DNA of 64,000 bases from Larimichthys crocea (taxonomy: Eukaryota > Chordata > Actinopteri > Sciaenidae), in the NCBI RefSeq assembly GCF_000972845.2, contig NC_040032.1, positions 8,993,498 to 9,057,497 of the forward strand. Reading direction: 5' to 3'. The notes beneath the pieces are model-generated. The model was not told where the DNA came from. It made no database searches and was given only the letters and a program-made list of their open reading frames with translations. Position 1 is the stretch's first letter. Each line of letters starts with the position of its first letter. Positions 49,127 to 61,300 of this stretch are shown here, one piece after another. Position numbers and translations under genes: made by a program.

Positions 49127-50510
49127 ATGGCTCCTCACCCGGCGGTCCAGGCCGTCATCGACCCCTCTGCGGGCGCCGTGGGTAACTAACACGCTCTGAT
49201 CGTCACGAACAAACAGAGTTACAGAGTCCGCGCCGTGTTAATCTGTGTGGATAATCAGCGGACTCATCTCTCCTGTGTTTGTGTTGTGATGCTCAGTGAA
49301 GTGACGATCGTCTCTAACTCTGTCGTTGTCGTCCTTCCGTCTCTCCTGCAGGGGGCGCGCTGCTGTCTCAGCGGGCAGCCCTCTGGACACGGCGAAGGTA
49401 AGATGCAGACCTTTCCCACGATGACCGCGGCTCATCCACTGCGTCACGGCCACCTACAAGCAGGTCGGCCTCCGCGGCCCTACCAGGGCACCACGCCGGC
49501 GCTGATGGCCAACATCGCGAGAACTCGGTGCTCTTCATGAGCTACGGCTTCGCAGCAGGTGATCCGCCTCGCCGCCAGCAGGCACAGAGACACCGTGCTG
49601 AGGTAAGAGAGGAGGGTTTGAAAGGAAGCTGAGAAGTCGTGTGCGACCTCTGACCGCTCGTCCTTCGCTGTGTTTCAGCGACATGCAGAAAGCCTGCGCG
49701 GCTCAGTGGCGTCCATCTTCTCCTCGTTAGTTCTCTGCCCACCGAGATCGTCAAGTGTCGGTGCAGGCCATGTACGAGATGGAGCGTCCGGGAAGATCGC
49801 CAAGAGCCAGAAGTAAGCCTTTACAAACCTTTACACAACCATTCACAACGCAGTCTTTGAACATTGACTGGTACTTGACGCCTCTGTCTGCAGCACGGTG
49901 TGGTCGTGGTGAAGTCCATCATGAGGCACGAGGGTCCGCAGGGCTTCTCCAGGGCCTGACCACCACACGCCCGAGAGTGCCCGGGTATTCTGCTTCTCTC
50001 GGCGCCTACGAGCTGAGCCGCACCGCCTCCGCCGATACAGAAGTGTGACAAAGACGACTTGGGTACAGAGTGATGTCACAGCTGTCAGACTTTTACTTTG
50101 AAATCTGGTTTCAGTGCAGCCCTGTATGATCTGTGTCCTCTTTTATTTTGAAGGCGTGGCTCCCATCATGTTCAGCGTTGGTTTTGGGGGGGCGTGCCTC
50201 TGGCTGGTGGTCTACCCGAGGACTGCGTCAGAGTCTCGGATCCAGGTCATTCCATGAGGGCAAAGCAGGAGGCTTCTTCAAAACCTTCATGAACATGCTC
50301 GTACTGAAGGTGGTGGACGTCGGCGGTGCGTTCAGGTTCTCTCTCTGCTTCTGTTCGTCTGTCAGGATCTAACCTGTCACTGTTTGTGTCGTTCAGGCGT
50401 CAGAGCGCTCTACTCCGGACTCACGCCCACTCTGGTCCGCACCTTCCCCGCTAACGGAGCGCTGTTCTGGGTTACAGGCGAGCCGGAAGCTCATGATTGA
50501 AGCAGTTTGA
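49127..50510 (+). CDS. slc25a15: Mitochondrial ornithine carrier SLC25A15-like, six exons, frames broken by indels
   Basis: The family exchanges cytosolic ornithine for citrulline across the inner mitochondrial membrane in the urea cycle. Approximate exons: 49127-49181, 49352-49602, 49679-49812, 49894-50062, 50154-50324 and 50397-50510. Exon 1 reads MAPHPAVQAVIDPSAGAVG, as in ORNT1. Later pieces are clear only by switching frame: SGQP then MQTFP in exon 2, STHOUGH-short stretches such as TPALMANIA and MSYGF, a YEMERPG stretch and KSIMRHEGP in exons 3-4, GVAPIMFS in exon 5, and VRALYSGLTPTLVRTFPANG near the end, finishing RKLMIEAV. At least six one-base losses or gains are needed in exons 2-5, while splice sites stay canonical. 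That pattern suggests sequencing indels more than decay. The a or b paralogue is not assigned. Confidence 0.8.
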
Positions 50511-51073
50511 CTGATGAACATGCACAACAAACAACGAGCTGGAGGTCACACGGGACCACGCACATCTCCCCTCTGATTTACACGGTCCAGTCTAGTATTA
50601 ATTTATTTTTTAGATGTTTAACACTCCAGAAGTGACATGAAGTCTGACACTCCAGATGTTTCCTGTTACCTCAAAACAGTTGAATCGCACAAAACTCTGA
50701 AGTCCGTTACTCTCGTTAAAATCTCAAAAGCTGTTTACAGATGATTTTATTAACGACGCTAACTCAGCCGCCTCAAACGTGTTGTCACGTTTTTAACTCA
50801 GCCGGCGACTTCTTCTCTACTCCCGCATTCAGCTTTCCTGCACCTTCGTTTTTTTTTATTCCTCTCCTGTTGGACCCAAGCGTTTGCCTTTTTAATCACT
50901 ACACTTTGCCTTTTCTTTCTTGTCATGTTGAAAAATGTCGACCACCTCTGATGTGCCATTTCCACACTCCACGTGCAGAGTCGTCGTCCTTTGACATTAG
51001 CGGAGAAATATGTGGACGTTTGAGAGATGACACTGACGTGTTTGCACAGATATTAACCCTGTAAACAACCGAC

Positions 51074-51079
51074 ATTAAA
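51074..51079 (+). promoter_or_regulatory. Candidate poly(A) signal of slc25a15
   Basis: ATTAAA about 565 bases after the stop, followed by a T-rich stretch. It is only about 110 bases from the opposing poly(A) signal of the next gene. Confidence 0.35.
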
Positions 51080-51182
51080 GGGTGTCATGAAGAACAACCG
51101 CTCATCTCTCTGTTTCTTTTTTTAACTGTGACCTGGCACCGATTTAAAGTCCAATGACTCATTTTGCAAACATTTCTTGGGT

Positions 51183-51188
51183 TTTATT
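51183..51188 (-). promoter_or_regulatory. Candidate poly(A) signal of the TM4SF gene
   Basis: TTTATT on the plus strand, AATAAA on the minus strand, 220 bases past the TM4SF stop codon. Confidence 0.45.
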
Positions 51189-51351
51189 GCGTTAAGCTTC
51201 ATGAAATTTACATAAAAAGTATAAAAATCTGTCGAACAAAGTGAAAATTTATGCACAGCTGCAACCAACGAACAGTTCTCTGGGTCGTCCAGCAGGAGGC
51301 ACAAGGCGACCATCAGGAGCTCACAGTGGCTGTAAAAAGAGAGAAGAGGTT

Positions 51352-51371
51352 AAGTGTGTGTGTGTGTGTGT

Positions 51372-51406
<35 letters not shown>
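51352..51406. repeat. (GT)n microsatellite touching a stop codon
   Basis: About 25 GT units with one GG interruption. It begins immediately after the TAG stop of the minus-strand TM4SF gene, so it forms the very start of its 3'UTR. Confidence 0.95.
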
Positions 51407-51407
<1 letters not shown>

Positions 51408-51408
<1 letters not shown>

Positions 51409-52484
51409 TACCCTTTATCCACGCAGGCCCCGCACAGGCAGCCGAACAGCCCGTTGATCATCTGGATGGCGCACAGAATGGCCTCCAGGCTGCTGGTGAC
51501 CACCAGAGTGGCGAACAGTCCGATGTTGAACTGCACGATGTTTCTTGGGCTCCGTGCACTGCCACCACGTGGAGTCGTCGGTCAGGTAGCTGCTGTCGCT
51601 GCACAGAGGCAGAGAGAGAGGATCAGTGACACCTGAAGGACCTGAGGTGAAGCGTCACGAGAAGTTCAGAGACTCACGTGTTTTTAAAAGGTGTCCCCCA
51701 GATCAGCCACCACTTTGCACAGAGGCCGTTCTGCAGACCCACAGCCGCCACGCTGAGGCGTACAGGCGCCAGCGACGCCCACGGCAGCGAAGGCGATAGA
51801 CAAGAACATCTGCAAAAGTTCAGTGATAAGAAGATCCAGACTTTATTTATGCTCATCCGATAACTCAGGTGTATGTAGAGCCGCTCAGAGTCGCTTGACA
51901 TTTGTTTCAACTTCCTCTGACTGCAGCTCAGGTGACGTCATCCTGACAACCTGAAGAAAACACTCTCAAACAGGAAGCTATGATTCACACTGAGTCTGAA
52001 CTTCGTCAGCGTCAGAGTTATCTGATCGTGTTTCAAACAGAACCGTGCGGCAGCGTCACACAGGAAATGAAATGTATCTCTGACTGAGCACCGGAAACAT
52101 TTGATCAAACTAAATATCTTTCTTGATTTCTTACTGGTCCGACTCACCCCGCAAGCGTTCCCACAGCAGCCTGTTTCCCGTCAGGTTGATGTAAAGCGCC
52201 GGGAGCAAAACCTACCATGAGGACAGTAAATGTTTACTTCATCCTGATGTTCAGAAAACTCTTTCAACGTTCCTCAGAAGCATGTTCAGGGTCACACCCT
52301 TCAGGCAACTCACCAGCAAACCTCCTCCGACGAGCCCCCCCATGTATTTCACCTCCTCGGGATGTGTCCATCTGGGCTACTTGATGTCTCCGTCAGAAAG
52401 AACAGCACGAGTACAGATGATGGATGATGAGCGCCAGCGGGTACAGAGTCACCGCGATGCAGCGAGAGCATTTTCAGTGCACAT
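51408..52484 (-). CDS. Transmembrane 4 L6 family protein, four exons, frames broken by indels
   Basis: A plasma-membrane tetraspan protein of the L6 family (TM4SF1/4/5/18-like). Minus-strand exons by motif and splice sites: about 52484-52314, 52211-52148, 51809-51678 and 51598-51408. Family marks are the start MCT followed, after one missing base, by KCSRCIAVTLYPLALI; the segment MGGLVGGGLL; the loop motif GCCGNACG in exon 2 (reached by a frame shift after LLPALYINLTG); MFLSIAFAAVGVAGA and AAVGLQNGLCAKWW in exon 3; and SSYLTDDSTWWQCTEP, then VVTSSLEAILCAIQMINGL and CLCGACVDKG with the stop, in exon 4. Four or so single-base indels break the frame, while splice sites look sound. Which L6 member it is cannot be settled by eye. 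Confidence 0.75.
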
Positions 52485-54094
52485 GTCTGAAAGTAAAGCG
52501 GCTCCGTCGGCCTTCAGATCAGCTCTCAAAGAGTTTCCTTTGCTTCTCGGCTTTCACAGAGTTATTCCGCCTCTAACAAACCCAAAGATGGAAGTGTGTT
52601 TGCACTGGCAGCAGAAACTATATACAGGCAGGGGTTTTCAGGTGTTGGAGGTGTGCACAGGCAGATAAAGTGGACAAACAGAGCCAGGGATGGCCACAAT
52701 GGCATCTGTGAGTCATACAGTATCTGAGAGAGACGGCGCTTGTTGGTTGTTTTAAACAGGAACTTATTGATGGACTCACCTCTGCTCACCTCTGCTTCAC
52801 CTGACAGAGCTCAGGGATGCACCATCAGCTGTGATTGTGCTGACGGCACGTGCTGAAGGATCTGGTGTCTAACTCCACAGGTTGCGGGTGAGGTATGGGC
52901 TGCAGGATCGCAACGCCGGACTTTGACCTGCGCACACCGAACATGTGTCATTGACACGGCGTGCAGGACGTGGATGCATGACCACGCTGTGCACGCTGCA
53001 TTCTGCATGTTGTCTGTGTCTCTGAGCTGCTGTGCAGACTCAGGACTGCAGCTGTCAATAAATCAAGTTATCACGTTTTAATAAAAACAAAGTTTCTGAA
53101 CACATGCGTCTCCTAGCAGCGCTGGTGCAAGGCAGAGTTCACTACAGTGAGAGGTTGTAAATCTGCTCCCTCCCCCTCTGCTTCCTCCCTCCTTCCTCCT
53201 CTCATGTTCTGTAAAAGTCACATCACAACCACACAGCGTTTTCCTCACTCTCTCCGAGGGTTAAGGACAGAGGGTGTCACTCCCTGCACAGGTTTGTAAG
53301 CCTCAGAAGGAAAATGGACTTTGTGACTTGGGTTACAAATAAAATCTATTTATTGATGTTAAAAGATGAAGGATGCGTTCATGACCTCAGAGGGTTTCTC
53401 TGTCCCTCCACCTCTCATCACCTGAACTCTGACTTCATCGCATTTGAATCTGAAGTTTAAAAATGTATCAGACAGCGAGCTAATGAAGGAACAGGGAGCC
53501 TCGGAGGGCGTGAACAAAAGCAGAGCTGATAACCTCTGTGAATGTTTAACCACTCTGTTCCTCCTGATGGATATAAAGTGGATCATTGTTTTACACTTTG
53601 ATCTGTCTGAGTGACTCACTGTAAATAAATGAAGCCAAACAGTGAAAGCAGTAGTTCAAGTTTTCTGAGTAATTTCATAACTTTTTTAAACAGTTCTCTG
53701 TCTGTATTTGTATTTTTTGGATCATACAAACTTAATGTTCGCATGTTGAGGCAGATTCAGTCTTTGCTTTGGTTCGTTGAACTGTTTTAATGCTGGACGA
53801 GTCTGTTCACAACACCATTTAATTCACTTTACATCAGAGAAACACTCACCTCAGTCGTCTGCACAGACATGAAAGAAATGCTGAGTTTAGAAGAAAAACA
53901 AAGTTTTCATTTTAACTGTGAAATGCAACATTATGTCCAATTAATGATCTAATAAGCGTTCATTACTTCTGATACTACTGTGCCACCAGCAACAGCGTGG
54001 ATGCGTTGTGCAGATTCAGACAGGAGGCGTCCATCAGTCGACCTGTTAACAGGGTCATGGTAAGTGACAGTCACCTTTGTCTTTTCCCACACAG
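52485..54094. other. Intergenic
   Basis: Upstream of the minus-strand TM4SF gene and upstream of the unnamed exon run. I see no supported coding exon, repeat array or element in it. Confidence 0.5.
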
Positions 54095-57000
54095 GCAGCC
54101 GACCCAGTCCGTTGAGGAGCGCCGCGCTGCGGTGATGACCAGCCTGGGCACGGTCTGTGAGTAGCAGCACAAGTCTGTAAATATGAAAATATGCAAATAG
54201 AAATTAAGAGAGTCACCACTGCAAACACGCGATATTATGCAACCCAATACAAGCAAACAACTCACCATGAAACCTCACATCCTCGTGACTCACAATCCTC
54301 CTGGTTCTTTTAGAAACGTGTCTGCACTGGGCTGACGCTGCTGGACGAGTCCAGTGATATCGAGCTGCTTGCTGGTGACCAGTTTGACCCCGGCCTCTCG
54401 GCTGTAAACACCATGACCTTTGACCACTCCCCGCCGTCACAGAGCAGGCAGACCACCATGGGCTTCCTTCTCTCCCCTCAGACAGTGCCTGGGTTGTCAC
54501 TTTTTGATGCCGGAAAAATGTTACGAGAGATTTGCGTCCAACATGCACATGCACGGTGAGACTCGATAGTTTATGAACTATTGGGAGTGAAATGTTGCGT
54601 TATGTTTGTCCAGATGTTTGGAGCTGGGTGACTTCACTGACTCTGAGTCACAGCTGTGGTGTTTAACTCTGTGTTTCAGTTCCGTGTCTGAAGTTTCTGC
54701 TAAACAGAACCTTTGGATTTTGGATCCTTCTGGCCTCTTTCTGGGTAAGAAACCGCGTGGGGATCACGTGACAAAAACAGCAGCACAACAAAGATGCGTT
54801 AGAGTGTTTTAGGTTTTTTGAGTTTTTCAAGTAAAAAGCCGCTAAAAAATGTCAGTAAAAGTATCATCAGCTAAAATGTACTTAAAAGCTTTTAAAAACT
54901 CAGGGTCCTGTCATTGATGTTATAGGATGAATGTTACAGCTGCTTTAATGGTGCTGTATGTCTGAACTGTTTTTCAGCTTTGTGTCGATGCATTGTCAGA
55001 TCATTAAGATGTTTTTAAATAAGTTTAGTTACTCATCTGAACATAAAGAAACACTTCATCATTCATCATCAGATAAACTCACAGGAAGGGTGAGTAGTCA
55101 CGTCTCAGAGGTGAAATAACACCACATCTCACTGGTTGTCTTGATGGAGCACCATTGATTGGATCAGAGCTTTTTTTCACAGTGTAGGTTAACCATGACG
55201 AAATCCAGGCCTGATGATGGATGATGATGATGAATTTTCCCATCAGTACACTGAAGTAAACACGTTACGTTAAGAATTTATTCAGTATTTATTTATTGTG
55301 AAGCTCAAAATCTGCCGCCATTTTGTAAGTCCTGCCGCAGTCAAAGCGTCCCAGCTCTTAATCCTGCATAACTTTAAGCCTTAATATATGTGAACAGGTG
55401 AGTTGTATATAAATTCACCCTCAGTACAGTTGTCATGAACGGGGAAATTAGCTACAGAGACCAAAACTTTTTTTGTACCAGGCTGTAAACATGTTTATTT
55501 CTGCGGTGAAGTTGGACATTTGGACATGGGGACTTATGGAGACTGATCACTTCTGGAGCCAGCCTCAGGTGGATTTTAGAGACTGCAGACAACGTCCAAC
55601 TTTAATTGTTTACATCACGCTGAAATAATCACTCTCTGACTCCATGTTGGTTTGTAGTTATGTTGTTCCCATCCTGCCTCGTCTCTTGTCTCCTCCCAAC
55701 CTCCACTCACGCTCTCCTTGTCTCCTCTCCTCGTCGCCGTTGCAGCCCCCCAGCTGTCTCAGCTGTTGAAGATCCCTGTGGAAAGGAGGTGCGGGCGGGC
55801 CTGAGTCTGACCTCTGCCCTGCGGCAAGCTTTAATGCTTCATCATGGTCCGTCCGTGTACGCCGTGCCCTCAAACTTCCCCGCTCTTGTCGTACCGACCA
55901 AATAAGACGAGTCAGTGCTGATCTCCTGGAGTCTGAGACATGAATGAGACGAGTGACTCAGTGTGTGTGTGAATCAATCAGCCTCAGGGCTCTCAGAGTA
56001 AACCCTTAAATCCAGGAATGTGTTTGTTAATGTTGAAGCGCAGAGCTCCTGGTGTAGTCACACAGCAGCCGGTGTAATACACAAAACAAATGAGCGCACA
56101 CCTCAGTAGTGTGCACTGATTGTGAATTTACAGTGTGTGTTGTGGTGGGTGTGTCTGCAGCCAGCGCCTGGACTGAGAGGCTCGTCACGTGGCGCAGACG
56201 GCAAGCCATCGTCTTCCTCATCCTGTTTCATGGAGGTGAAACACTCAAAGGTATTTTTAAGTCCTGACTGATAACTAAAGCAGTGATGTGCTCCTCTCTT
56301 GAACGCCTCGCAGTTCTCTTCTATGAAACCAAACAGGGATGATGAGTTCTTAAATGAACAGATTAAAACTCAGTTACATTTGTTTGCTTTTTGGCAACAG
56401 TCACGTTTCTTATCTAACTGACTGCTGGACAATATTGCCACTGGAATTCATTTAAAAACCATTAAGTTTTATCCAGACAAAGACTGCAAAAGTGTGTGTG
56501 TGTGTGTGGTAGTGTGTGTTTTTATAATATAATAGCAGTCCTGTGTAAGCGTGTCAACGCACAGAGCACTATGTAAGTATGTTAAGGTTGTCTGAATGTT
56601 ACTGAAGTGATACATTGTGTTAAAAGTCTCAGTTCTCTTATTCTCTATATCAGCACTCATGTGGTGGAGCAGCTGTCGGTAGACAGACTAAGACTGGATG
56701 TGTTGCTTTCATCAGCTGCAGTCTTCCTGTGCTCCACCTGTTCCACAACGACGGGATCTGCTTTAAAGTGTTGATGATCTCGTCTCGTAAGGGCTGATTC
56801 TTCTCGTGCGTACGCTGCTGTCATTCTCCTGCTGGGGCTCCTGGTTACCTCAGCGGTGCGCCTCCCGGGATGCAGACCTCCAGTCCGGCTGCTTTGATTG
56901 CAAGCAAGGTGTCGATCAATCAAACCTCGGCTCGTCTTACTCTGAGCTGAAACAGAGCAAGTGAATTCATAGGTTTGGATTTGTTGTTTGCAGGCTCTCC

Positions 57001-57303
57001 AGGCTCGAACTAACTACTGCAACGAGCACACAGGCACTGTCCACTCTGGCTGGGTCACTGTCCCTGTGCCGGCTCTCTGGGCGTTCTCTTCACGTCTCTA
57101 ACAGGTAACAAACACAACCCCAGACGTTACTCCAACCTGTCGCTGTCGGTCCTTTGCTAACCGACTTTTATTTTTGTAGGAGACAGAAGCTGTTGTCGAC
57201 TCTGTCACAACATCCTGTCAGCCTGTCTCAGCTGCGTCCTCCTGGTCCAGGTCTTGTCCGCCCTCCAGGGGCAGCGGGACGCACCAAAAGGAAGAGCGAG
57301 TAG
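54095..57303 (+). CDS. Run of exon-like segments, unidentified gene
   Basis: Seven plus-strand segments are bounded on at least one side by good splice signals: 54095-54156, 54314-54555, 54680-54744, 55746 to about 55900 (3' end unclear), 56161-56235, 56994-57104 and 57180-57303. The final segment can read RQKLLSTLSQHPVSLSQLRP and finish TKRKSE and a stop at 57301. The second has a long open frame beginning CTGLTLLDESSDIELLAGDQ. I do not recognise the protein. Simple joins do not stay in frame throughout, which fits the indel-rich quality of the neighbouring genes. It could also be a decayed gene. No function is proposed. Confidence 0.35.
55341..55588 (-). mobile_element. Dispersed element copy G, near full length, reversed
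   Basis: Reverse complement of copies A and E from CAAAGCGTCCCAGCTCTTAA to the CTGCAG end. It lies in a presumed intron of the unnamed exon run. Its agreement with copy E defines the element as about 250 bases. Confidence 0.85.
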
Positions 57304-58380
57304 GACGGAGGAGGACGGAGGGAGGACGCGAGTATCATGTTTTTTTACAGAATCTTTTATACAAATGTGTGGTTTGGTGGTGTGTGTGTGTGTTGTGTGT
57401 GGTGATATTTAGGTTGTTTGAGTGTTTCCTGTTTAACTGAAGGGAATAAACCAGAGTTTTGTCGCCACCTGGTCTGTGAAATAAGAAGGAACCTCCATCT
57501 GTGTTGAGTGTGTGCCGAGAAACACTCGACACATTTACAGGGCGCCTCTGCCAACACACACTGATTTACTGTGCGAGCAACCAGCGACACTTAACCTTGT
57601 TTGTTTTGGCAGTTTGCATGTTATTTCCATCAGGCTGAGCACAACACAACAGCGATCGCTCAGTGAAGGTGTCAGAAAGCACTTTATATATTGTTGTGTT
57701 CAGACTTTATGGGTCTTCTTTCATGTTTAACTGATTCAATGATGCAGGTGAAAACAGAGAGGTCGGTCACGTTCCAGTCACCTTTAGCCAACCTGTAAAC
57801 TGGGTTAGCAAACAGTCAAACATTATCTGTGTGTACATAAAAATCCTGGACCCCGTCGAAGCGTTGTGACTTCATACATCAGATAACACGAGACACACCT
57901 CAAAGTGGTGCCAAAGAAGTTCTGCAGGTTAAATCAGGTGATCGTGGTTAACCTTAACCTTTTTTTCTTGAGGGGAGCGTTTTCCATCAGCGAGCATGCT
58001 GCTCAGAGCTGCAGGGACATTTCCTCACATAATGGATGTTGAAAATTGTGAAAAAACAGTTTCTGTTCTGTAATTATGCAACGGGGAAATCATGGATTGG
58101 TTCATTTTGAATGGGTGATGCTGAGATTACTGGAAGATTTCAGAAACTTGAGGAATGAAGCTTCAGTAGAGAAGTCAACTCTCAACTCTACAAAACCGTC
58201 CAAAGCACACAGAGACAAAGTCCATGAATAAAAAGGTCTGATCGTTGAATTCGCCGCCCATAACAGGAAGTAAATTTTAAAACAATTTTAGCATTTTCAT
58301 CAAAGGCTCCCCAAAACAAACTTTGGAACTTTTCTTGGTGTTCCCAAATAACTCATCAGTAACATTTCCTCTCCTGTGAC
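57304..58380. other. Intergenic
   Basis: It includes a short GT-rich tract near 57375-57400. From about 58150 to 58370 it has a segment (CGTCCAAAGCACACAGAGAC onward) that reappears at 62818. No supported gene. Confidence 0.6.
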
Positions 58381-61300
58381 TTTTTTTTTTCAGAATTCTA
58401 ACTTTTTTTTTATTTAAAAAAAAAAAAATCTTTGTTTTCTGAGAATTCCAAACATTTTTTCCACAATTTTTTTGATTTTTTTTCCTTTAAAAATTCGGAC
58501 TTTTTTTCTCTTAAAATTCAGATTTTTTTTTCGACAATTCTTGACGTTATTTCAGAAAGTTCTGACTTTTTCTCTAAAATTCTGACTTATTTTCTGGGAA
58601 TTCTGATGTTTTTTTTGGCACAAATTTTGACTTTTTTTTTCTTTCGAAATTCTGACTCATCTCATAAAAATTCGGCCTTTTTCTCTTAAAATGCTGACTT
58701 TTTACCTTCAAATGCTGACTTTTTTCCTGAGAGTCAAAACATTTTTCCACAAATTTTGACTTTTTTTCCTTCAAAATTCTGAAAAAAAAAATTCTGACTT
58801 ATTTTCTCAAAATTCTGATTTATTTTCTGACAATTCTGATTTTTTTCCTGTTCTTAAATTCTAGAATTATAACCTTGTTTTTGTTTTTTTTAAATCTGAA
58901 CTTTTTTCCTGGAAAATTCAAACATTTTTCCACAAATTTTGAATTTGTTTTTCTTCAAAGTCTACTCATCCCATAAAAATTCTTGACCGTTTTTCTCTTA
59001 AATTCGACGGTTTTTCTGACAATTCTGACGTTTTTTCTCTAAAATTTTAACTTATTTTTCTGGGATTACAGATTTTGTCCCCACAGAATTTTGACCTTTT
59101 TTTTTTTTCTTTCTTCAAAATTCTGACTCGTTCCATAAAAATTCTGACTTTTTCTCTTAAAATTCTGACTTTTCCTGGCAATTCTGACTTTTTCCCTCTT
59201 AAAATTCTGGGTTTTCCCCTCAAAAATCTGACTTTTTCCTGAGAATTCAAAACATTTTCCCACAAATTTTTGACTTTTTTTTCTTTAAAATTTTGACTTA
59301 TTTCTTAAAATTCTGATATTTTTTCTCTTAAAATTCTGACATCTGTTCTCAAAATTCTGACTTTTTCCACAAAATTTTGACTAATTTCTCAAAATTCTGA
59401 CTTTTTTCCCTCTCAAAATTCTGACTTATTCTGAGAATTATTACTTTTTTTCCACATTTTTAAAACTTTTTTTTTCAAAGTTCTGATTTATTGCTCAAAG
59501 TCTGGCAAAATTCTAAATTCCTGCCCGTTTTCTCTTAAATTCTGACTCATTTCCCTCACAATTCTGACTATTCCACTAATTCGGACTTGTTTTTAAAAAA
59601 AGGGTCTGACTTATTATCCAAAATTCGGATTTTTTTCTGACAATTCTGACTTTGTCCTCTAAATTTTCTCATTTTTTTTATCTGACAATTCTGACTTTTT
59701 TCTCTTAAAATTTTAACTTATTTTCTGGGAATTCAGATTTTTTCCCCACATAATTTTGACCTTTTTTTCTTCAAAATTCTGACTCGTTCCATAAAAATTC
59801 TGACTTTTTTTCTCTTAAAATGCTGACATCCTTCGCTTAGAATTCCTGGCTTTCCCCTAATTTTTTTACTTAAAAAAAAAAAAAAAATCGGACTTATTTC
59901 TCAAAATATTCTGACATTTTTTCCTCTTAAAATTTCTGACATCTGTTTTCCAAATTCTGACTTTTCCGTGTATTTTTTTACTTTTTTTTTTCAAGTTGCT
60001 GACGTATTTTCTCAAAATTCACTGATTTTTTCTGACAATTCCTGCGTTTTTTCCGGTCCTTAAAATTCCTAGAATTCTAACCTTTTTTTTTTATCTCTGC
60101 ATTTTTTTTGAGAATTCAAACTGTTTTTTTTTCCCACAATGTGATATTTGTCTTCAAAATTCTGACTCTTCCTCTTAAATTCTGACTTTTTTCTCTGTAA
60201 AATCATTTTTTTTTTCCTACAAATTATGACTTTTTTCTGTAAAGTTCTGACTTTTCCCCCTCAAAAATTCGACTTTTTTCTGAGAATGGTGACTCTTCCC
60301 CAACAACTTTTATTTAAACTTTTTGTCAAAATTCAGATTTTTTTCCGGCAATTTCTGACTTTTTGTCTTCTCTCAAAATTCTGCCTTATTTTCCTCCTCT
60401 TAGAATTCTGCTTTTCCCCTAAAATTCTGGAGTTTTTTCCTCAAATTCCTGACTTCTTCTCAAAAATTTTGACATTTTTTTCTCTTAAAATTCTGACATC
60501 GGTTCGCAAAATTCTGACTTTTTCCACAGAATTTTGATTCTTTTTTTTTTTTTTAATTCTGACCATTATTTATCAAAATTGTATTTTTTTTCCTCTTAAA
60601 ATTCTACTATTTTCGGGGAATTCCTGATTTTTTTCCCACAAAATGTTTGACTTTTTTTTCTTTTCTTTTCGAAATTCGGACTCCAGCTCATAAAAATTTT
60701 CTGACGTTTTTTTCTCTTAAAATGCTGACTTTTCTGACAATTCGGACCCCCCCCCACCCCCCCCAACCCCCCCCCCCTGTTGTTATTCCTCTTAAAATTC
60801 TGCGGCTTGTTTACCTTCAAAAATTCTTGACTTGTTCCTGAAGAAGTCAAAACATTTTTTCCACAAATTTTTGACTTTTTTTTTTTCCTTCAAAATTCTG
60901 ACTTATTTCTCAAAATTTTTTTGAAATTTTTTTGTTCTCTTAAAATTCTGACATCGGTTCTCAAAATTCTGACTTTTTCCACATAATTCTGACTTTTTTA
61001 AAAATGTCTGACGTATTTCTCAAAATCGGATTTTTTCTGACAATCGGATTATTTCACTGCTTAAAATTCCTAGAATTCTAACCTTTTTTGTTTTGTTTTT
61101 TGTAAATTCTGACGTTTTTCTGAAATTCAAAACATTTTTCAACAAATTTGATTTTTTTTTCTTCAAATTCTGAACTCGCCCATAAAAGTCTGACTTTTTC
61201 TCTTAAAATTCTGACTTTTTCTGACAATTCTGACTTTTTTTCTCTCAAAATTCTCATTTTTTATCTGACAATTCTGACTTTTTTTCTCTTAAAATTCTGA

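Noticed and set aside
49127..52484. Calling slc25a15 and the TM4SF gene pseudogenes
   Set aside because: Splice sites, start and stop codons and motifs are preserved in both, and the defects are single-base indels shared across the region, so sequence error is the simpler reading.
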